DNA of 64,000 nucleotides. It comes from Methylobacterium segetis. Lineage in GTDB: Bacteria > Pseudomonadota > Alphaproteobacteria > Rhizobiales > Beijerinckiaceae. The DNA is taken from positions 1-64,000 of the forward strand of contig NZ_SMNT01000002.1 of NCBI RefSeq assembly GCF_004348265.1, written 5' to 3'. Both the position numbers and the translations under genes were made by a program. The notes below the pieces were generated by a model that saw only the letters and a program-made list of their open reading frames with translations, did no database searches and was not told the origin of the DNA. Below are positions 49,951-59,108 of this stretch, piece by piece. Within the stretch, counting starts at the first letter, position 1, and every line of letters begins with the position of its first letter.

Positions 49951-50247
49951 TCAGGTTGCGAATGCAGGCGGATTGGCGACGATTCGGGTGCTGGTATTGA
50001 TCAGGCGCACGATCACCCGGTCGTCTCGACCCGACAGACCGACGTATCGGCCGGATACCCGGCACGACGACACATCTTCGCGGCAGCCGCGCGTCGTCAC
50101 GCCCGTACTCGGCGGGGACAGGTTCAGTTTCCGGCGGTCGAGAGAGGCGTTCGCCAGGGCCGCGAGCGGCAGAGGCACCTCTCCCGGAAGGGCGGGACGG
50201 AGCGGCAACGGGCGCGTGCTGGACTTTGAGCGATCGCCCGTCATCAT
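49951..50247 (-). CDS. Hypothetical protein, 98 residues
   Basis: ATG at 50247 (or 50244) preceded by GGAG 6 nt upstream. Third positions are mostly G/C (for example the run LPLAALANASLDRRKLNL). The C-terminal half is beta-like (SGRYVGLSGRDDRVIVRLIN). No family or signal recognised. A plus-strand frame (49937-50422) shares the same third positions, so strand choice is uncertain; the minus product has the more natural amino-acid make-up. Confidence 0.4.
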   Translation of the reverse strand: MMTGDRSKSSTRPLPLRPALPGEVPLPLAALANASLDRRKLNLSPPSTGVTTRGCREDVSSCRVSGRYVGLSGRDDRVIVRLINTSTRIVANPPAFAT

Positions 50248-50408
50248 GACCCGCTCCGCCGTGATGAATCTGCGCAGCGTGCGCCGGTTCGAGCCGGCAG
50301 TTCGGCCAATGTCCGGAACCGGACGAAGGTCCCGCAGAGCTGCCCGGCCTATAGGGTCGACGTCCATCCGGTCGGTTTGCGGCGTGGCGAGATTGGGCAG
50401 GGATCGAA

Positions 50409-51389
50409 ATGCGCTACGGTGAGATGAAGAAGGTTCTGGTCACCGGCGGCGCCGGCTTCCTCGGTTCTCATCTTTGCGAACGGCTGCTCGCACAGGGTCA
50501 CGAAGTCCTCTGCGTCGATAATATTTTCACGGGATCGAGGAGAAACATTGCACATCTTCTCGGGAACAGCCGCTTCGAGTTCCTTCGCCATGACGTGACC
50601 TTCCCACTCTATGTGGAGGTCGATGAAATCTACAATCTGGCCTGTCCGGCTTCGCCCGTCCACTATCAATTCGACCCCGTTCAGACGACCAAGACGAGTG
50701 TCATCGGCGCGATCAACATGCTCGGCCTCGCCAAGCGTCTCAAGGCCAAGGTGCTCCAGGCATCGACCAGCGAGGTCTACGGGGATCCCGAAATCCATCC
50801 CCAGCCGGAGGAGTATTGGGGACGCGTCAATCCGATCGGTTTCCGTTCGTGCTATGACGAAGGCAAGCGTTGCGCGGAAACGCTGTTCTTCGATTATCGG
50901 CGGCAGCACGACATGCCGGTGAAGGTGGTGCGCATCTTCAATACCTATGGCCCGCGAATGCATCCGAATGACGGGCGCGTGGTGTCGAACCTGATCGTGC
51001 AGGCGCTGCACGGCGATCCGATCTCGATCTACGGCGATGGATCGCAGACCCGGTCGTTCTGCTACGCCGATGATCTGATCGACGCGATGATCAGGATGAT
51101 GGATACCGGGCCGGATATTGTCGGACCGATCAACATCGGCAACCCTGGAGAGTTCACGATCCTCGAACTCGCCAAGCTCGTCATCGAGATGACGGGCTCG
51201 AAGTCCCCGTTGGTCTTCAAGGATCTTCCGCCCGACGACCCGAAGCAGCGTCGCCCCGACATCACGAAGGCGCGCGACATTCTCGGCTGGGCGCCGAAGA
51301 TTGCGTTGAGGGACGGACTTGCGAAGACGATCGACTATTTCGACGCCTTTCTGACCGAGCAGCGAAAGACGATCGCGGGCAGGGCGTGA
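50409..51389 (+). CDS. UDP-glucuronate decarboxylase (UDP-xylose synthase)
   Basis: 326 residues (possible start also ATG 50424). Decarboxylates UDP-glucuronate to UDP-xylose. Extended [63 protein letters not shown]-x3-K in [14 protein letters not shown] and [16 protein letters not shown], all characteristic of UXS. Supplies xylose for surface polysaccharides. Its codon usage has more A/T third positions than the rfb genes that follow. Confidence 0.93.
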   Translation: MRYGEMKKVLVTGGAGFLGSHLCERLLAQGHEVLCVDNIFTGSRRNIAHLLGNSRFEFLRHDVTFPLYVEVDEIYNLACPASPVHYQFDPVQTTKTSVIGAINMLGLAKRLKAKVLQASTSEVYGDPEIHPQPEEYWGRVNPIGFRSCYDEGKRCAETLFFDYRRQHDMPVKVVRIFNTYGPRMHPNDGRVVSNLIVQALHGDPISIYGDGSQTRSFCYADDLIDAMIRMMDTGPDIVGPINIGNPGEFTILELAKLVIEMTGSKSPLVFKDLPPDDPKQRRPDITKARDILGWAPKIALRDGLAKTIDYFDAFLTEQRKTIAGRA

Positions 51390-51540
51390 CTGGGCCGCTG
51401 TGCCACCCCCACGCCCGTTCGCGACGCGTCGATCCGGAGCGGATCGGTGCGGATCGTACTTGGCTTGACACGGGGCCGACCGGGGGGCAGGCCCCGCGGC
51501 GAGGAAGAGGGTGCGCGAGCGCCGCGGAACGAGTTTGCCG

Positions 51541-52095
51541 ATGCGTGTGATCGACACCGAGATCCCAGCGGTCAAGCGGCTGCTGCCCCAGCGCTTCGGC
51601 GACGCCCGTGGCTGGTTCTCGGAGACCTACCGCGCCGACCGCCTCAGCCAGCACGGCCTCGACATCGCCTTCGTCCAGGACAACCAGTCCTTCTCCGCCC
51701 CGCAGGGCACCCTGCGCGGCCTGCACTTCCAGATCCCGCCCGCCCCCCAGGCCAAGCTCGTGCGCGTGCTCGCCGGCGCCATCCTCGACGTCGCCGTCGA
51801 CCTGCGCCGCGCCTCGCCCACCTACGGCCGCCACGTCGCGGTCCGCCTCGACGCCGAGGCCGGCGAGCAACTCCTCATCCCGCACGGCTTCGCCCACGGC
51901 TTCTGCACGCTTACCCCCGACGCCATGGTCGCCTACAAGGTCGACGCCTATTACAGCCCGGAGCACGACCGGGCGCTCCTCTGGAACGATCCCGACCTGG
52001 CCATCGCCTGGCCCGTTACGCCGCAGACCGCCATCCTCTCCGACAAGGATCGCGCCGCGCCCCGGCTCGCCGACCTGCCGCCCCTGTTCGACTGA
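51541..52095 (+). CDS. rfbC: dTDP-4-dehydrorhamnose 3,5-epimerase
   Basis: 184 residues from the ATG at 51541. Cupin enzyme, third-from-last step to dTDP-L-rhamnose. Motifs: FGDARGWFSETYRADRLS, QDNQSFSAPQGTLRGLHFQI (catalytic His), ILDVAVDLRRASPTYG and PHGFAHGFCTL. Extreme G/C third positions. Forms an operon with rfbB, rfbD and rfbA downstream. Confidence 0.95.
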   Translation: MRVIDTEIPAVKRLLPQRFGDARGWFSETYRADRLSQHGLDIAFVQDNQSFSAPQGTLRGLHFQIPPAPQAKLVRVLAGAILDVAVDLRRASPTYGRHVAVRLDAEAGEQLLIPHGFAHGFCTLTPDAMVAYKVDAYYSPEHDRALLWNDPDLAIAWPVTPQTAILSDKDRAAPRLADLPPLFD

Positions 52096-52206
52096 CCGCC
52101 CGCCGCCCCACCGGCGACACGATCCTCGGCCATCCGGTCGCGCCTCGGCTTTCGAAACGCGATCCCGTGATCCCGAGCAGACCCGATTCTGAGCGAGACT
52201 GACCCC

Positions 52207-53268
52207 ATGCGCATCCTGGTGACCGGCGGCTGCGGCTTCATCGGCTCCGCCCTCGTCCTCCACCTCGTCGAGGATCTCGGCCACGAGGTGCTCACCCTCG
52301 ACGCGCTCACCTACGCCGCCAATCCCGTCTCGCTTGCCCCCCTCGCCGGCGACCCGCGCCACCGCCTCGTCGAGGCCGACATCTGCGACCCCGCGGCCGT
52401 GGCGGCGGCCTTCTCCGCCTTCGCGCCCCAGGCCGTGATGCACCTGGCCGCCGAGAGCCATGTCGACCGCTCGATCTCCGAGCCCGGCGCCTTCATCCGC
52501 ACCAACGTCACCGGCACCCAGGTCCTGCTCGACGCCGCCCGGCGCCACTACGAGGGGCTGGCCGGGGCCGAGCGCGCGGCCTTCCGCTTCCTGCACGTCT
52601 CGACCGACGAGGTCTACGGCTCGCTGCCGCCGGGCGGCTTCTTCACGGAAGACAGCCGCTACGACCCGCGCTCGCCCTACTCGGCCTCGAAGGCGGCCTC
52701 CGACCATCTGGCCCGGGCCTGGCACGAGACCTACGGCCTGCCGGTGCTGGTGACGAACTGCTCGAACAATTACGGGCCGCGCCACTTCCCCGAGAAGCTG
52801 ATCCCGCTGATGATCCTGAACGCGCTCGAGGGCAAGCCGCTGCCGGTCTACGGCGACGGGCTGAACGAGCGCGACTGGATCCACGTGGAGGACCACGCCC
52901 GGGGCCTCGTGGCGGTGCTGGAGCGGGGCCGGGTCGGCGAGACCTACCTGCTCGGGGGGCGGGCGGTGCGCAACAACCTCGCGGTGGTGCGGGCGCTGTG
53001 CGCGGCCTTCGACCGGCTGCGGCCGGAGGCCGGCCCGCACGAGCGGCTGATCACCTTCGTGGCGGATCGGCCGGGGCACGACCGGCGCTACGCGATCGAC
53101 CCGGGCAAGGCGGAGGCCGAGCTCGGCTGGGCGCCGACGAAGCGGTTCGAGGCGGCGCTGGAGGAGACGATCCGCTGGTATCTCGAGAACGAGGCGTGGT
53201 GGCGGCCGATCCGGGAGGGCCGCTACCGGGGCGAGCGGCTGGGGCTGGCGCCCGCCCGGGCGAGCTGA
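52207..53268 (+). CDS. rfbB: dTDP-glucose 4,6-dehydratase
   Basis: 353 residues. NAD-dependent SDR that makes dTDP-4-dehydro-6-deoxy-glucose. Motifs: VTGGCGFIGSALVLHLVE, HLAAESHVDRSISEPGAF, STDEVYGSLPPGG and Y-x3-K in SPYSASKAASDHL, NCSNNYGPRHFPEKLIP. Preceded by GACTGACCCC; the 111-bp gap to rfbC contains no gene. Confidence 0.97.
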   Translation: MRILVTGGCGFIGSALVLHLVEDLGHEVLTLDALTYAANPVSLAPLAGDPRHRLVEADICDPAAVAAAFSAFAPQAVMHLAAESHVDRSISEPGAFIRTNVTGTQVLLDAARRHYEGLAGAERAAFRFLHVSTDEVYGSLPPGGFFTEDSRYDPRSPYSASKAASDHLARAWHETYGLPVLVTNCSNNYGPRHFPEKLIPLMILNALEGKPLPVYGDGLNERDWIHVEDHARGLVAVLERGRVGETYLLGGRAVRNNLAVVRALCAAFDRLRPEAGPHERLITFVADRPGHDRRYAIDPGKAEAELGWAPTKRFEAALEETIRWYLENEAWWRPIREGRYRGERLGLAPARAS

Positions 53269-53275
53269 GGGCGGC

Positions 53276-54178
53276 ATGGAGATCCTGATCCTCGGTGGCG
53301 CCGGCCAGGTCGGCACGGAGCTGCAGGCGCTCGACTGGGGCGGGGCGGGCGTGCGGCTGCACGCGCCGGGCCGGCTTGATCTCGACATCACGGACGAGGC
53401 GGCGCTCGGCCGCCTGTTCGGCGCGCGTGCCTATGCGGCGGTGGTGAACGCGGCCGCCTACACGGCGGTGGACCGGGCCGAGAGCGAGGCGGCGGCGGCC
53501 TGGCGGCTCAACGCGCTGGCGCCGGCCTATCTCGCGGCGGCGACGAAGGCGGCCGGCATCCCGCTGGTGCAGGTCTCGACCGACTACGTGTTCGACGGGA
53601 GCAAGCCGGGCGCCTACGAGCCCGAGGACGCGATCAACCCCCAGAGCGTCTACGGCGCCTCGAAGGCGGCGGGCGAGCTCGCCGTGCGCACGGGCAACCC
53701 GCGCCACGCGATCGTGCGCACGGCCTGGGTGGTGAGCCCGCACCGGGCCAACTTCGTCAAGACGATGCTGCGGCTGGCCGGCGAGCGCGAGCGGCTCGGG
53801 GTGGTGGACGACCAGCACGGCTGCCCGACCTCGGCCGCGGATCTCGCCGCGGCCCTGCGCACGATCACCCTGCGGCTGGTTGCGGATGCGGGGGCGCCGA
53901 CCGGCACCGTGCATTGCGTGAACGCGGGCGCGACGACGTGGTGCGGCTTCGCCCAAGCGATCGTGGCGGGGGCGGCGCGCCGCGGCGGGCGCGCGGTGCC
54001 GGTCGAGGGGATCGCGAGCTCGGCCTACCCGACGCCGGCCAAGCGCCCGGCGAACTCGCAGCTCTCGACCGCGCGCCTGACGGCAGCCTACGGCATCCGG
54101 CCGCGGCCTTGGGAGCAGGCGCTCGAGGAGATCCTCGACCGGCTCGTGGGGCCGGTCGCGGCGGAGACGACACGATGA
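53276..54178 (+). CDS. rfbD: dTDP-4-dehydrorhamnose reductase
   Basis: 300 residues, 7 bp after rfbB. NADPH-dependent last step to dTDP-L-rhamnose. Short Rossmann motif GGAGQVGTELQAL, NAAAYTAVDRAESE, STDYVFDGSKPGAYE and Y-x3-K in SVYGASKAAGELAVR. Full length. Confidence 0.96.
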   Translation: MEILILGGAGQVGTELQALDWGGAGVRLHAPGRLDLDITDEAALGRLFGARAYAAVVNAAAYTAVDRAESEAAAAWRLNALAPAYLAAATKAAGIPLVQVSTDYVFDGSKPGAYEPEDAINPQSVYGASKAAGELAVRTGNPRHAIVRTAWVVSPHRANFVKTMLRLAGERERLGVVDDQHGCPTSAADLAAALRTITLRLVADAGAPTGTVHCVNAGATTWCGFAQAIVAGAARRGGRAVPVEGIASSAYPTPAKRPANSQLSTARLTAAYGIRPRPWEQALEEILDRLVGPVAAETTR

Positions 54179-54191
54179 AGGGCGTCAGATC

Positions 54192-55061
54192 ATGAAGGGC
54201 ATCGTTCTGGCCGGCGGCTCGGGCACGCGCCTGCACCCGGCCACGCTGTCGATCAACAAGCAGCTTCTGCCGGTCTACGACAAGCCGATGATCTACTATC
54301 CGGTCTCGGTGCTGATGCTGGCCGGCATCCGCGAGATCCTGATCATCTCCTCGCCCGAGCACCTGGACAATTACCGGCGGCTGTTCGGCACGGGCGAGCA
54401 GTTCGGGGTGAGCTTCTCCTACGCGGTGCAGCCGCGGCCGGAGGGGCTGGCGCAGGCCTTCCTGATCGGACGAGAGTTCGTCGGCGGGGACGACGTGGCC
54501 CTGATCCTGGGCGACAACCTGTTCTTCGGGGCCGGCATGAGCGAGCTGTTGGCGAGCGCGGCGGCGCGGCGCGAGGGCGCGACGGTGTTCGCCTACCATG
54601 TCGACAACCCGCAGGCCTACGGGGTGGTCAGCCTGGACGCGTCGGGGCGGCCGACCCGGATCGTGGAGAAGCCGCAGGAGCCGGACTCGACCTGGGCCGT
54701 GACGGGTCTGTACTTCTACGACAACCAAGTGCTCGACATCGCGGCCGCGGTTCGGCCGTCTTCGCGGGGGGAGCTTGAGATCACGAGCGTGAACGAGGCG
54801 TATCTGGAGCGCGGTCAGCTGCACGTGGAGCGGATGAGCCGGGGCTACGCGTGGCTGGACACGGGCACGCATGACAGCCTGCTGGAGGCGTCGGAGTTCG
54901 TGCGGACGATCCAGCACCGGCAGGGCCTGCAGGTGGCGTGCCTGGAGGAGATCGCGTTCCTGCAGGGCTTCATCGGGCGCGAGCAGCTGGTGGCCCGCGG
55001 CGAGCTGTTCTCCAAGACCAACTACGGACAGAACCTGCTTCGATTGGCGCGAGAGCACTGA
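54192..55061 (+). CDS. rfbA: Glucose-1-phosphate thymidylyltransferase
   Basis: 289 residues, 13 bp after rfbD. Makes dTDP-glucose, first step of the rhamnose pathway. Nucleotidyltransferase start LAGGSGTRLHPATLSINKQL and KPMIYYPVS, LGDNLFFGAGMSELL, then EKPQEPDSTWAVTG. Completes the RfbCBDA set. Confidence 0.97.
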   Translation: MKGIVLAGGSGTRLHPATLSINKQLLPVYDKPMIYYPVSVLMLAGIREILIISSPEHLDNYRRLFGTGEQFGVSFSYAVQPRPEGLAQAFLIGREFVGGDDVALILGDNLFFGAGMSELLASAAARREGATVFAYHVDNPQAYGVVSLDASGRPTRIVEKPQEPDSTWAVTGLYFYDNQVLDIAAAVRPSSRGELEITSVNEAYLERGQLHVERMSRGYAWLDTGTHDSLLEASEFVRTIQHRQGLQVACLEEIAFLQGFIGREQLVARGELFSKTNYGQNLLRLAREH

Positions 55062-55198
55062 GCCTGCCGGGTCCGGAGCGCCGCGCCGGTGTCGTTCCCG
55101 AGCCACAGCTCGGTACGATCGAAACCGTTCGGCAAACGAATGGTTAACCCTGTCGGCTCTATGTCCTAACCGGAGGCATCCGGAACAGTCGCCAAAAG

Positions 55199-56461
55199 AT
55201 GCTGACACGCGCTCGCCTGATTCGATCCTGCTGTCTGGCTCTCGCTCTCGTCGCGATGAGCCCGGCCGGCGCACAGGATGGCGACAGGAGCCGAGGAGGC
55301 GCGGTCGCGATCGCGGCGGACGTGTCCGGTGCGCCAGGCGGCTCCACCAAGCTCACCCTGACCTTGTCGAAGCCCGTCGAGGCGCGCGCCTTCGTGATGG
55401 AGCGGCCGGACAGGGCCGTGATCGATCTCGCCGAGGTCAATTTCCAGCTCGACCCGGAGAGCGGGCGCCGGCGCGAGGGACTGATCCAATCCTTCCGATA
55501 CGGTCTCTTTGCCCCGGGCCGCTCGCGCATCGTCATCGATCTGGCGAGCCCGGCCACGGTCGTGCGGGCCGAGACCGTGACGCGCCCCCGCGACGGGGCC
55601 GTCCTGTTCACGGTCGAATTGCAGCGCACCGACCGCGAGGCGTTCCGCAAGGCGGCGGTGGCGAGCGATCCGGCGCCGTCGCAAGCCAAGAGCGCGGCGC
55701 CGACCGACACGGGCGATCTCCGCCCGCTCATCGTGGTCGATGCCGGCCACGGCGGCACCGACCCGGGAGCCATCGCGGCGACCGGGGTCTTCGAGAAGGA
55801 TATCGTGTTCGGCTTCGCGCAGGCGCTCGCGAAGCGCCTGGAGGCCGCCGGCCGCTATCGCGTCCGGATGTCCCGTGACCGCGACGTCTTCGTGCCGCTC
55901 GGCGAACGGGTCCGGATCGCGCGGGAGGCCAAGGCCGACCTGTTCGTCTCGATCCACGCCGATTCGATCTCGGCCGCTCCGCAGGTGCGGGGCGCCACCA
56001 TCTACACCGGCTCCGAGAGGGCGACGGACGCCGAATCCGCCCGGCTCGCCGATCGCGAGAACAAGGCCGACGCGGCGGCCGGCACCGATTCGAGCGAGGC
56101 GCCGGCGGACATCGCCGACATCCTGCAGGAACTCACCCTGCGCGAGACCCGCGGCTTCTCCTCGTCCTTCGCCCGCACCCTGATGGGCCAACTCGGCCCG
56201 GTGATGGAGATGAGCCCCAAGCCCCACCGCGAGGCGGGCTTCCGGGTGCTTCGCTCGCCCGACGTGCCGAGCGTGCTGGTCGAACTCGGCTATCTGTCGA
56301 GCAAGCGCGACCTCGACCTCCTGCAATCCGAGGAGTGGCGCGAGACGGTGACGGGCTCGATGGCGAAAGCGATCGACCTGTTCTTCACGAACCGCGCGAG
56401 CCTGACGCGCCCCGGCCCGAGCGCGCGCAAGGCCGCGTCGATCGCCCCAGTTTCACCATAG
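55199..56461 (+). CDS. N-acetylmuramoyl-L-alanine amidase with AMIN domain
   Basis: 420 residues. Signal peptide (LIRSCCLALALVAMSPAGA), an N-terminal AMIN domain (about 30-145), and a zinc amidase_3 domain: VVDAGHGGTDPGAIA (first zinc His), VFEKDIVFGFAQAL (zinc Glu), LFVSIHADSIS (second zinc His) and VLVELGYLSSKRDLDLL (catalytic Glu). Cleaves the stem peptide from MurNAc during daughter-cell separation. Paired with the PBP1A gene downstream, a common alphaproteobacterial order. Confidence 0.95.
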   Translation: MLTRARLIRSCCLALALVAMSPAGAQDGDRSRGGAVAIAADVSGAPGGSTKLTLTLSKPVEARAFVMERPDRAVIDLAEVNFQLDPESGRRREGLIQSFRYGLFAPGRSRIVIDLASPATVVRAETVTRPRDGAVLFTVELQRTDREAFRKAAVASDPAPSQAKSAAPTDTGDLRPLIVVDAGHGGTDPGAIAATGVFEKDIVFGFAQALAKRLEAAGRYRVRMSRDRDVFVPLGERVRIAREAKADLFVSIHADSISAAPQVRGATIYTGSERATDAESARLADRENKADAAAGTDSSEAPADIADILQELTLRETRGFSSSFARTLMGQLGPVMEMSPKPHREAGFRVLRSPDVPSVLVELGYLSSKRDLDLLQSEEWRETVTGSMAKAIDLFFTNRASLTRPGPSARKAASIAPVSP

Positions 56462-56639
56462 ATCCGGTGTCGATACGGGGCCCATGAGAGCCCCGCCCGC
56501 GGCGTCGAGACATCGACATTCGCCAGGGGGCGTGACACCACCGCCATGAGCCTCGGACAGTGCCCGCGAGGCGGGTCGCCGCCCAGGGGCTCGGCGCGGC
56601 CCGCCGCGGCGGCAGAGCACTCGACGGACGGGACACCGG

Positions 56640-59063
56640 ATGCGCTTCATCCTTCGATTCTTTGCCTTTCTGTTCAGCGCGGGCGCCGTGGTGTTCGTCC
56701 TGCTGGCGGCGGCGGGCGCCTTCTTCTACTGGAAATACAGCCAGGACCTGCCCGATCACGCCGCCCTGGCGAATTACGAGCCGCCGGTGATGACGCGCCT
56801 GCACGCGGCCGACGGTTCGCTGCTCGCCGAATATGCCCGCGAGCGGCGGCTCTATCTTCCGATCCAGGCGATGCCGAAGATCGTCGTGGCGGCCTTCCTC
56901 TCGGCCGAGGACAAGAACTTCTACAAGCACGGCGGTATCGATCCGGAGGGCATCGTTCGCGCGGTGCTGACGAACGCCAAGAGCGGCAAGAAGCAGGGCG
57001 CGTCCACGATCACGCAGCAGGTCGCCAAGAACTTCCTGCTGACGAACGAGCAGACGATCGACCGCAAGGTGCGCGAGGCGCTGATCGCGCTGCGGATCGA
57101 GGCGGCCTATTCCAAGGACAAGATCCTCGAACTCTACCTGAACGAGATCTTCCTCGGCACGATCGTGCCGGGCCGCAACCTTCACGGCGTCGCGGCGGCC
57201 GCGCTCGATTATTTCGGCAAGTCCGTTCACGAATTGACGATCAACGAGGCCGCCTATCTGGCGGCCCTGCCGAAGGGGCCGAACAACTACCATCCCTATC
57301 GGCAGACCCAGAAGGCGCTCGACCGGCGCAACGAGATCATCGGTCTGATGGCGCAGAACGGGTACATCACCCGCGAGGAGGGCGATGCCGCGAAGAAGAT
57401 GCCGCTCGGCGTCAACCCGCGCGTCGCCTTCCCCAACGCCGCCAATGCCAACTACTTCACGGAGGAGGTCCGCCGCGAGATCTCCGAGCGCTACGGCGAG
57501 AAGAAGCTCTACGAGGGCGGTCTCTCGGTGCGCGCCACCCTCGATCCGAAGATGCAGGCCTGGGCCCGCAAGGCCCTGGTCGACGGGCTGATCCGCTACG
57601 ACCAGCAGCATGGCTGGCGCGGGCCCCAGACCCGGGTCGACCTGACCGGCCGCGACTGGGGGATGGCGGTGGCCGAGGTGCCGGCGCTCGGCGACGTCGC
57701 ACCCTGGCGGCTCGCGGTGGTGCTCTCGACGGCGGGCGGTTCCGTGCAGGTCGGTCTGCAGCCGCGGCGCGAGGCGTCGGGCGCGGTGACCAAGGAGCGC
57801 GAGACCGGCACGATCCCCCCCGAGGGCATGCGCTGGATCGGGCGCGGCGCCGGCGCGCTCTCGGCCGGAGACGTGGTCTACGTCGAGGCGATGGAGGGCG
57901 GGCGCGGCCAGTTCCGCCTGCGCCAGAAGCCGGAACTCTCCGGCGCCATCGTGGCGATGGACCCCTATACGGGCCGCGTCCACGCGATGGTCGGCGGCTT
58001 CTCCTTCGACGAGAGCGAGTTCAACCGGGCGACGCAGGCGCAGCGCCAGCCGGGTTCGTCCTTCAAGCCGATCGTCTACTCGGCCGCGCTCGACAACGGC
58101 TACACGCCGTCCTCGATCGTGCAGGACTCGCCCATCACCATCGAGGCGGGGCCGGGCCAGGAGGCGTGGACGCCCTCGAACTACGACGGCAAGTCGGGCG
58201 GCCCGCACACCCTGCGCTACGGGATCGAGCATTCGAAGAACCTGATGACGGTGCGGCTGGCAAAGGATGTCGGCATGCCGCTCATCGCGGAGTATGCCCG
58301 CCGCTTCGGCGTCTACGACGACATGCTCCCCGTCCTGCCGATGTCGCTCGGCGCCGGCGAGACGACGGTGATGCGCATGGTCACCGCCTACTCGATGCTC
58401 GCCAATGGCGGCCGCCGCATCCGCCCGACGCTGATCGACCGCATCCAGGACCGTACCGGCGAGACGATCTACCGGCACGACAACCGCAAATGCGTCGGCT
58501 GCGACGCGGAGAAATGGTCGGGCCAGGACGAGCCGAAGCTCGTGGACGATTCCGAGCAGGTGCTCGATCCGCTCACCGCCTACCAGATGGTCTCGATCAT
58601 GGAGGGCGTCGTTCAGCGCGGCACGGCCACGATCCTGAAGCAGATCGGCAAGCCGCTCGCCGGCAAGACCGGCACGACGAACGACGCCAAGGACGCGTGG
58701 TTCGTGGGCTTCTCGCCGGATCTCGCGGTCGGGATCTATCTCGGGTTCGACAAGCCGCGCTCGCTGGGCGACCGGGCGACCGGCGGCGGCCTCGCCGCGC
58801 CGATCGCCCTCGATTTCCTGAAGAACGCGCTCAAGGACAAGCCGCCGACGCCTTTCCGCGTGCCGCCGGGCATCAAGCTGATCCGCGTCAGCGCCTCCTC
58901 CGGCATGCGCGCCGGCTCGGGCGAGGGCGCCGGCACGATCCTCGAGGCCTTCAAGCCCGGCACCGCGCCGCCGGACGCCTACGTCGCCCAGCCCGCCGCA
59001 CCGCCGCCGGGCGCCGTCCCGCCCGACGCGGACCGGGCCGCACAGGCCGGTGGGCTGTACTGA
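56640..59063 (+). CDS. mrcA: Class A penicillin-binding protein 1A
   Basis: 807 residues. N-terminal membrane anchor (FILRFFAFLFSAGAVVFVLL), transglycosylase GT51 domain with SAEDKNFYKHGGIDPEGIVR and GASTITQQVAKNFLL, an OB-like insert (about 310-420) and the transpeptidase domain: S-x-x-K in PGSSFKPIVYSAAL, S-x-N in EHSKNLMTVRLA, K-T-G in AGKTGTTNDAKDAW. Polymerises and cross-links peptidoglycan. A Pro/Ala-rich tail ends the protein. Confidence 0.97.
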   Translation: MRFILRFFAFLFSAGAVVFVLLAAAGAFFYWKYSQDLPDHAALANYEPPVMTRLHAADGSLLAEYARERRLYLPIQAMPKIVVAAFLSAEDKNFYKHGGIDPEGIVRAVLTNAKSGKKQGASTITQQVAKNFLLTNEQTIDRKVREALIALRIEAAYSKDKILELYLNEIFLGTIVPGRNLHGVAAAALDYFGKSVHELTINEAAYLAALPKGPNNYHPYRQTQKALDRRNEIIGLMAQNGYITREEGDAAKKMPLGVNPRVAFPNAANANYFTEEVRREISERYGEKKLYEGGLSVRATLDPKMQAWARKALVDGLIRYDQQHGWRGPQTRVDLTGRDWGMAVAEVPALGDVAPWRLAVVLSTAGGSVQVGLQPRREASGAVTKERETGTIPPEGMRWIGRGAGALSAGDVVYVEAMEGGRGQFRLRQKPELSGAIVAMDPYTGRVHAMVGGFSFDESEFNRATQAQRQPGSSFKPIVYSAALDNGYTPSSIVQDSPITIEAGPGQEAWTPSNYDGKSGGPHTLRYGIEHSKNLMTVRLAKDVGMPLIAEYARRFGVYDDMLPVLPMSLGAGETTVMRMVTAYSMLANGGRRIRPTLIDRIQDRTGETIYRHDNRKCVGCDAEKWSGQDEPKLVDDSEQVLDPLTAYQMVSIMEGVVQRGTATILKQIGKPLAGKTGTTNDAKDAWFVGFSPDLAVGIYLGFDKPRSLGDRATGGGLAAPIALDFLKNALKDKPPTPFRVPPGIKLIRVSASSGMRAGSGEGAGTILEAFKPGTAPPDAYVAQPAAPPPGAVPPDADRAAQAGGLY

Positions 59064-59073
59064 GGGCAGGATT

Positions 59074-59097
59074 CGGGAGGCCGCGTGCGGCCTCCCG
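59074..59097. terminator. Hairpin between convergent mrcA and the TonB-dependent receptor gene
   Basis: Perfect 11-bp stem (CGGGAGGCCGC/GCGGCCTCCCG) with a 2-nt centre in the 45-bp gap between the two stops. Probably serves both directions; no T-run is visible. Confidence 0.7.
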
Positions 59098-59108
59098 GAC
59101 CGGGCGCA

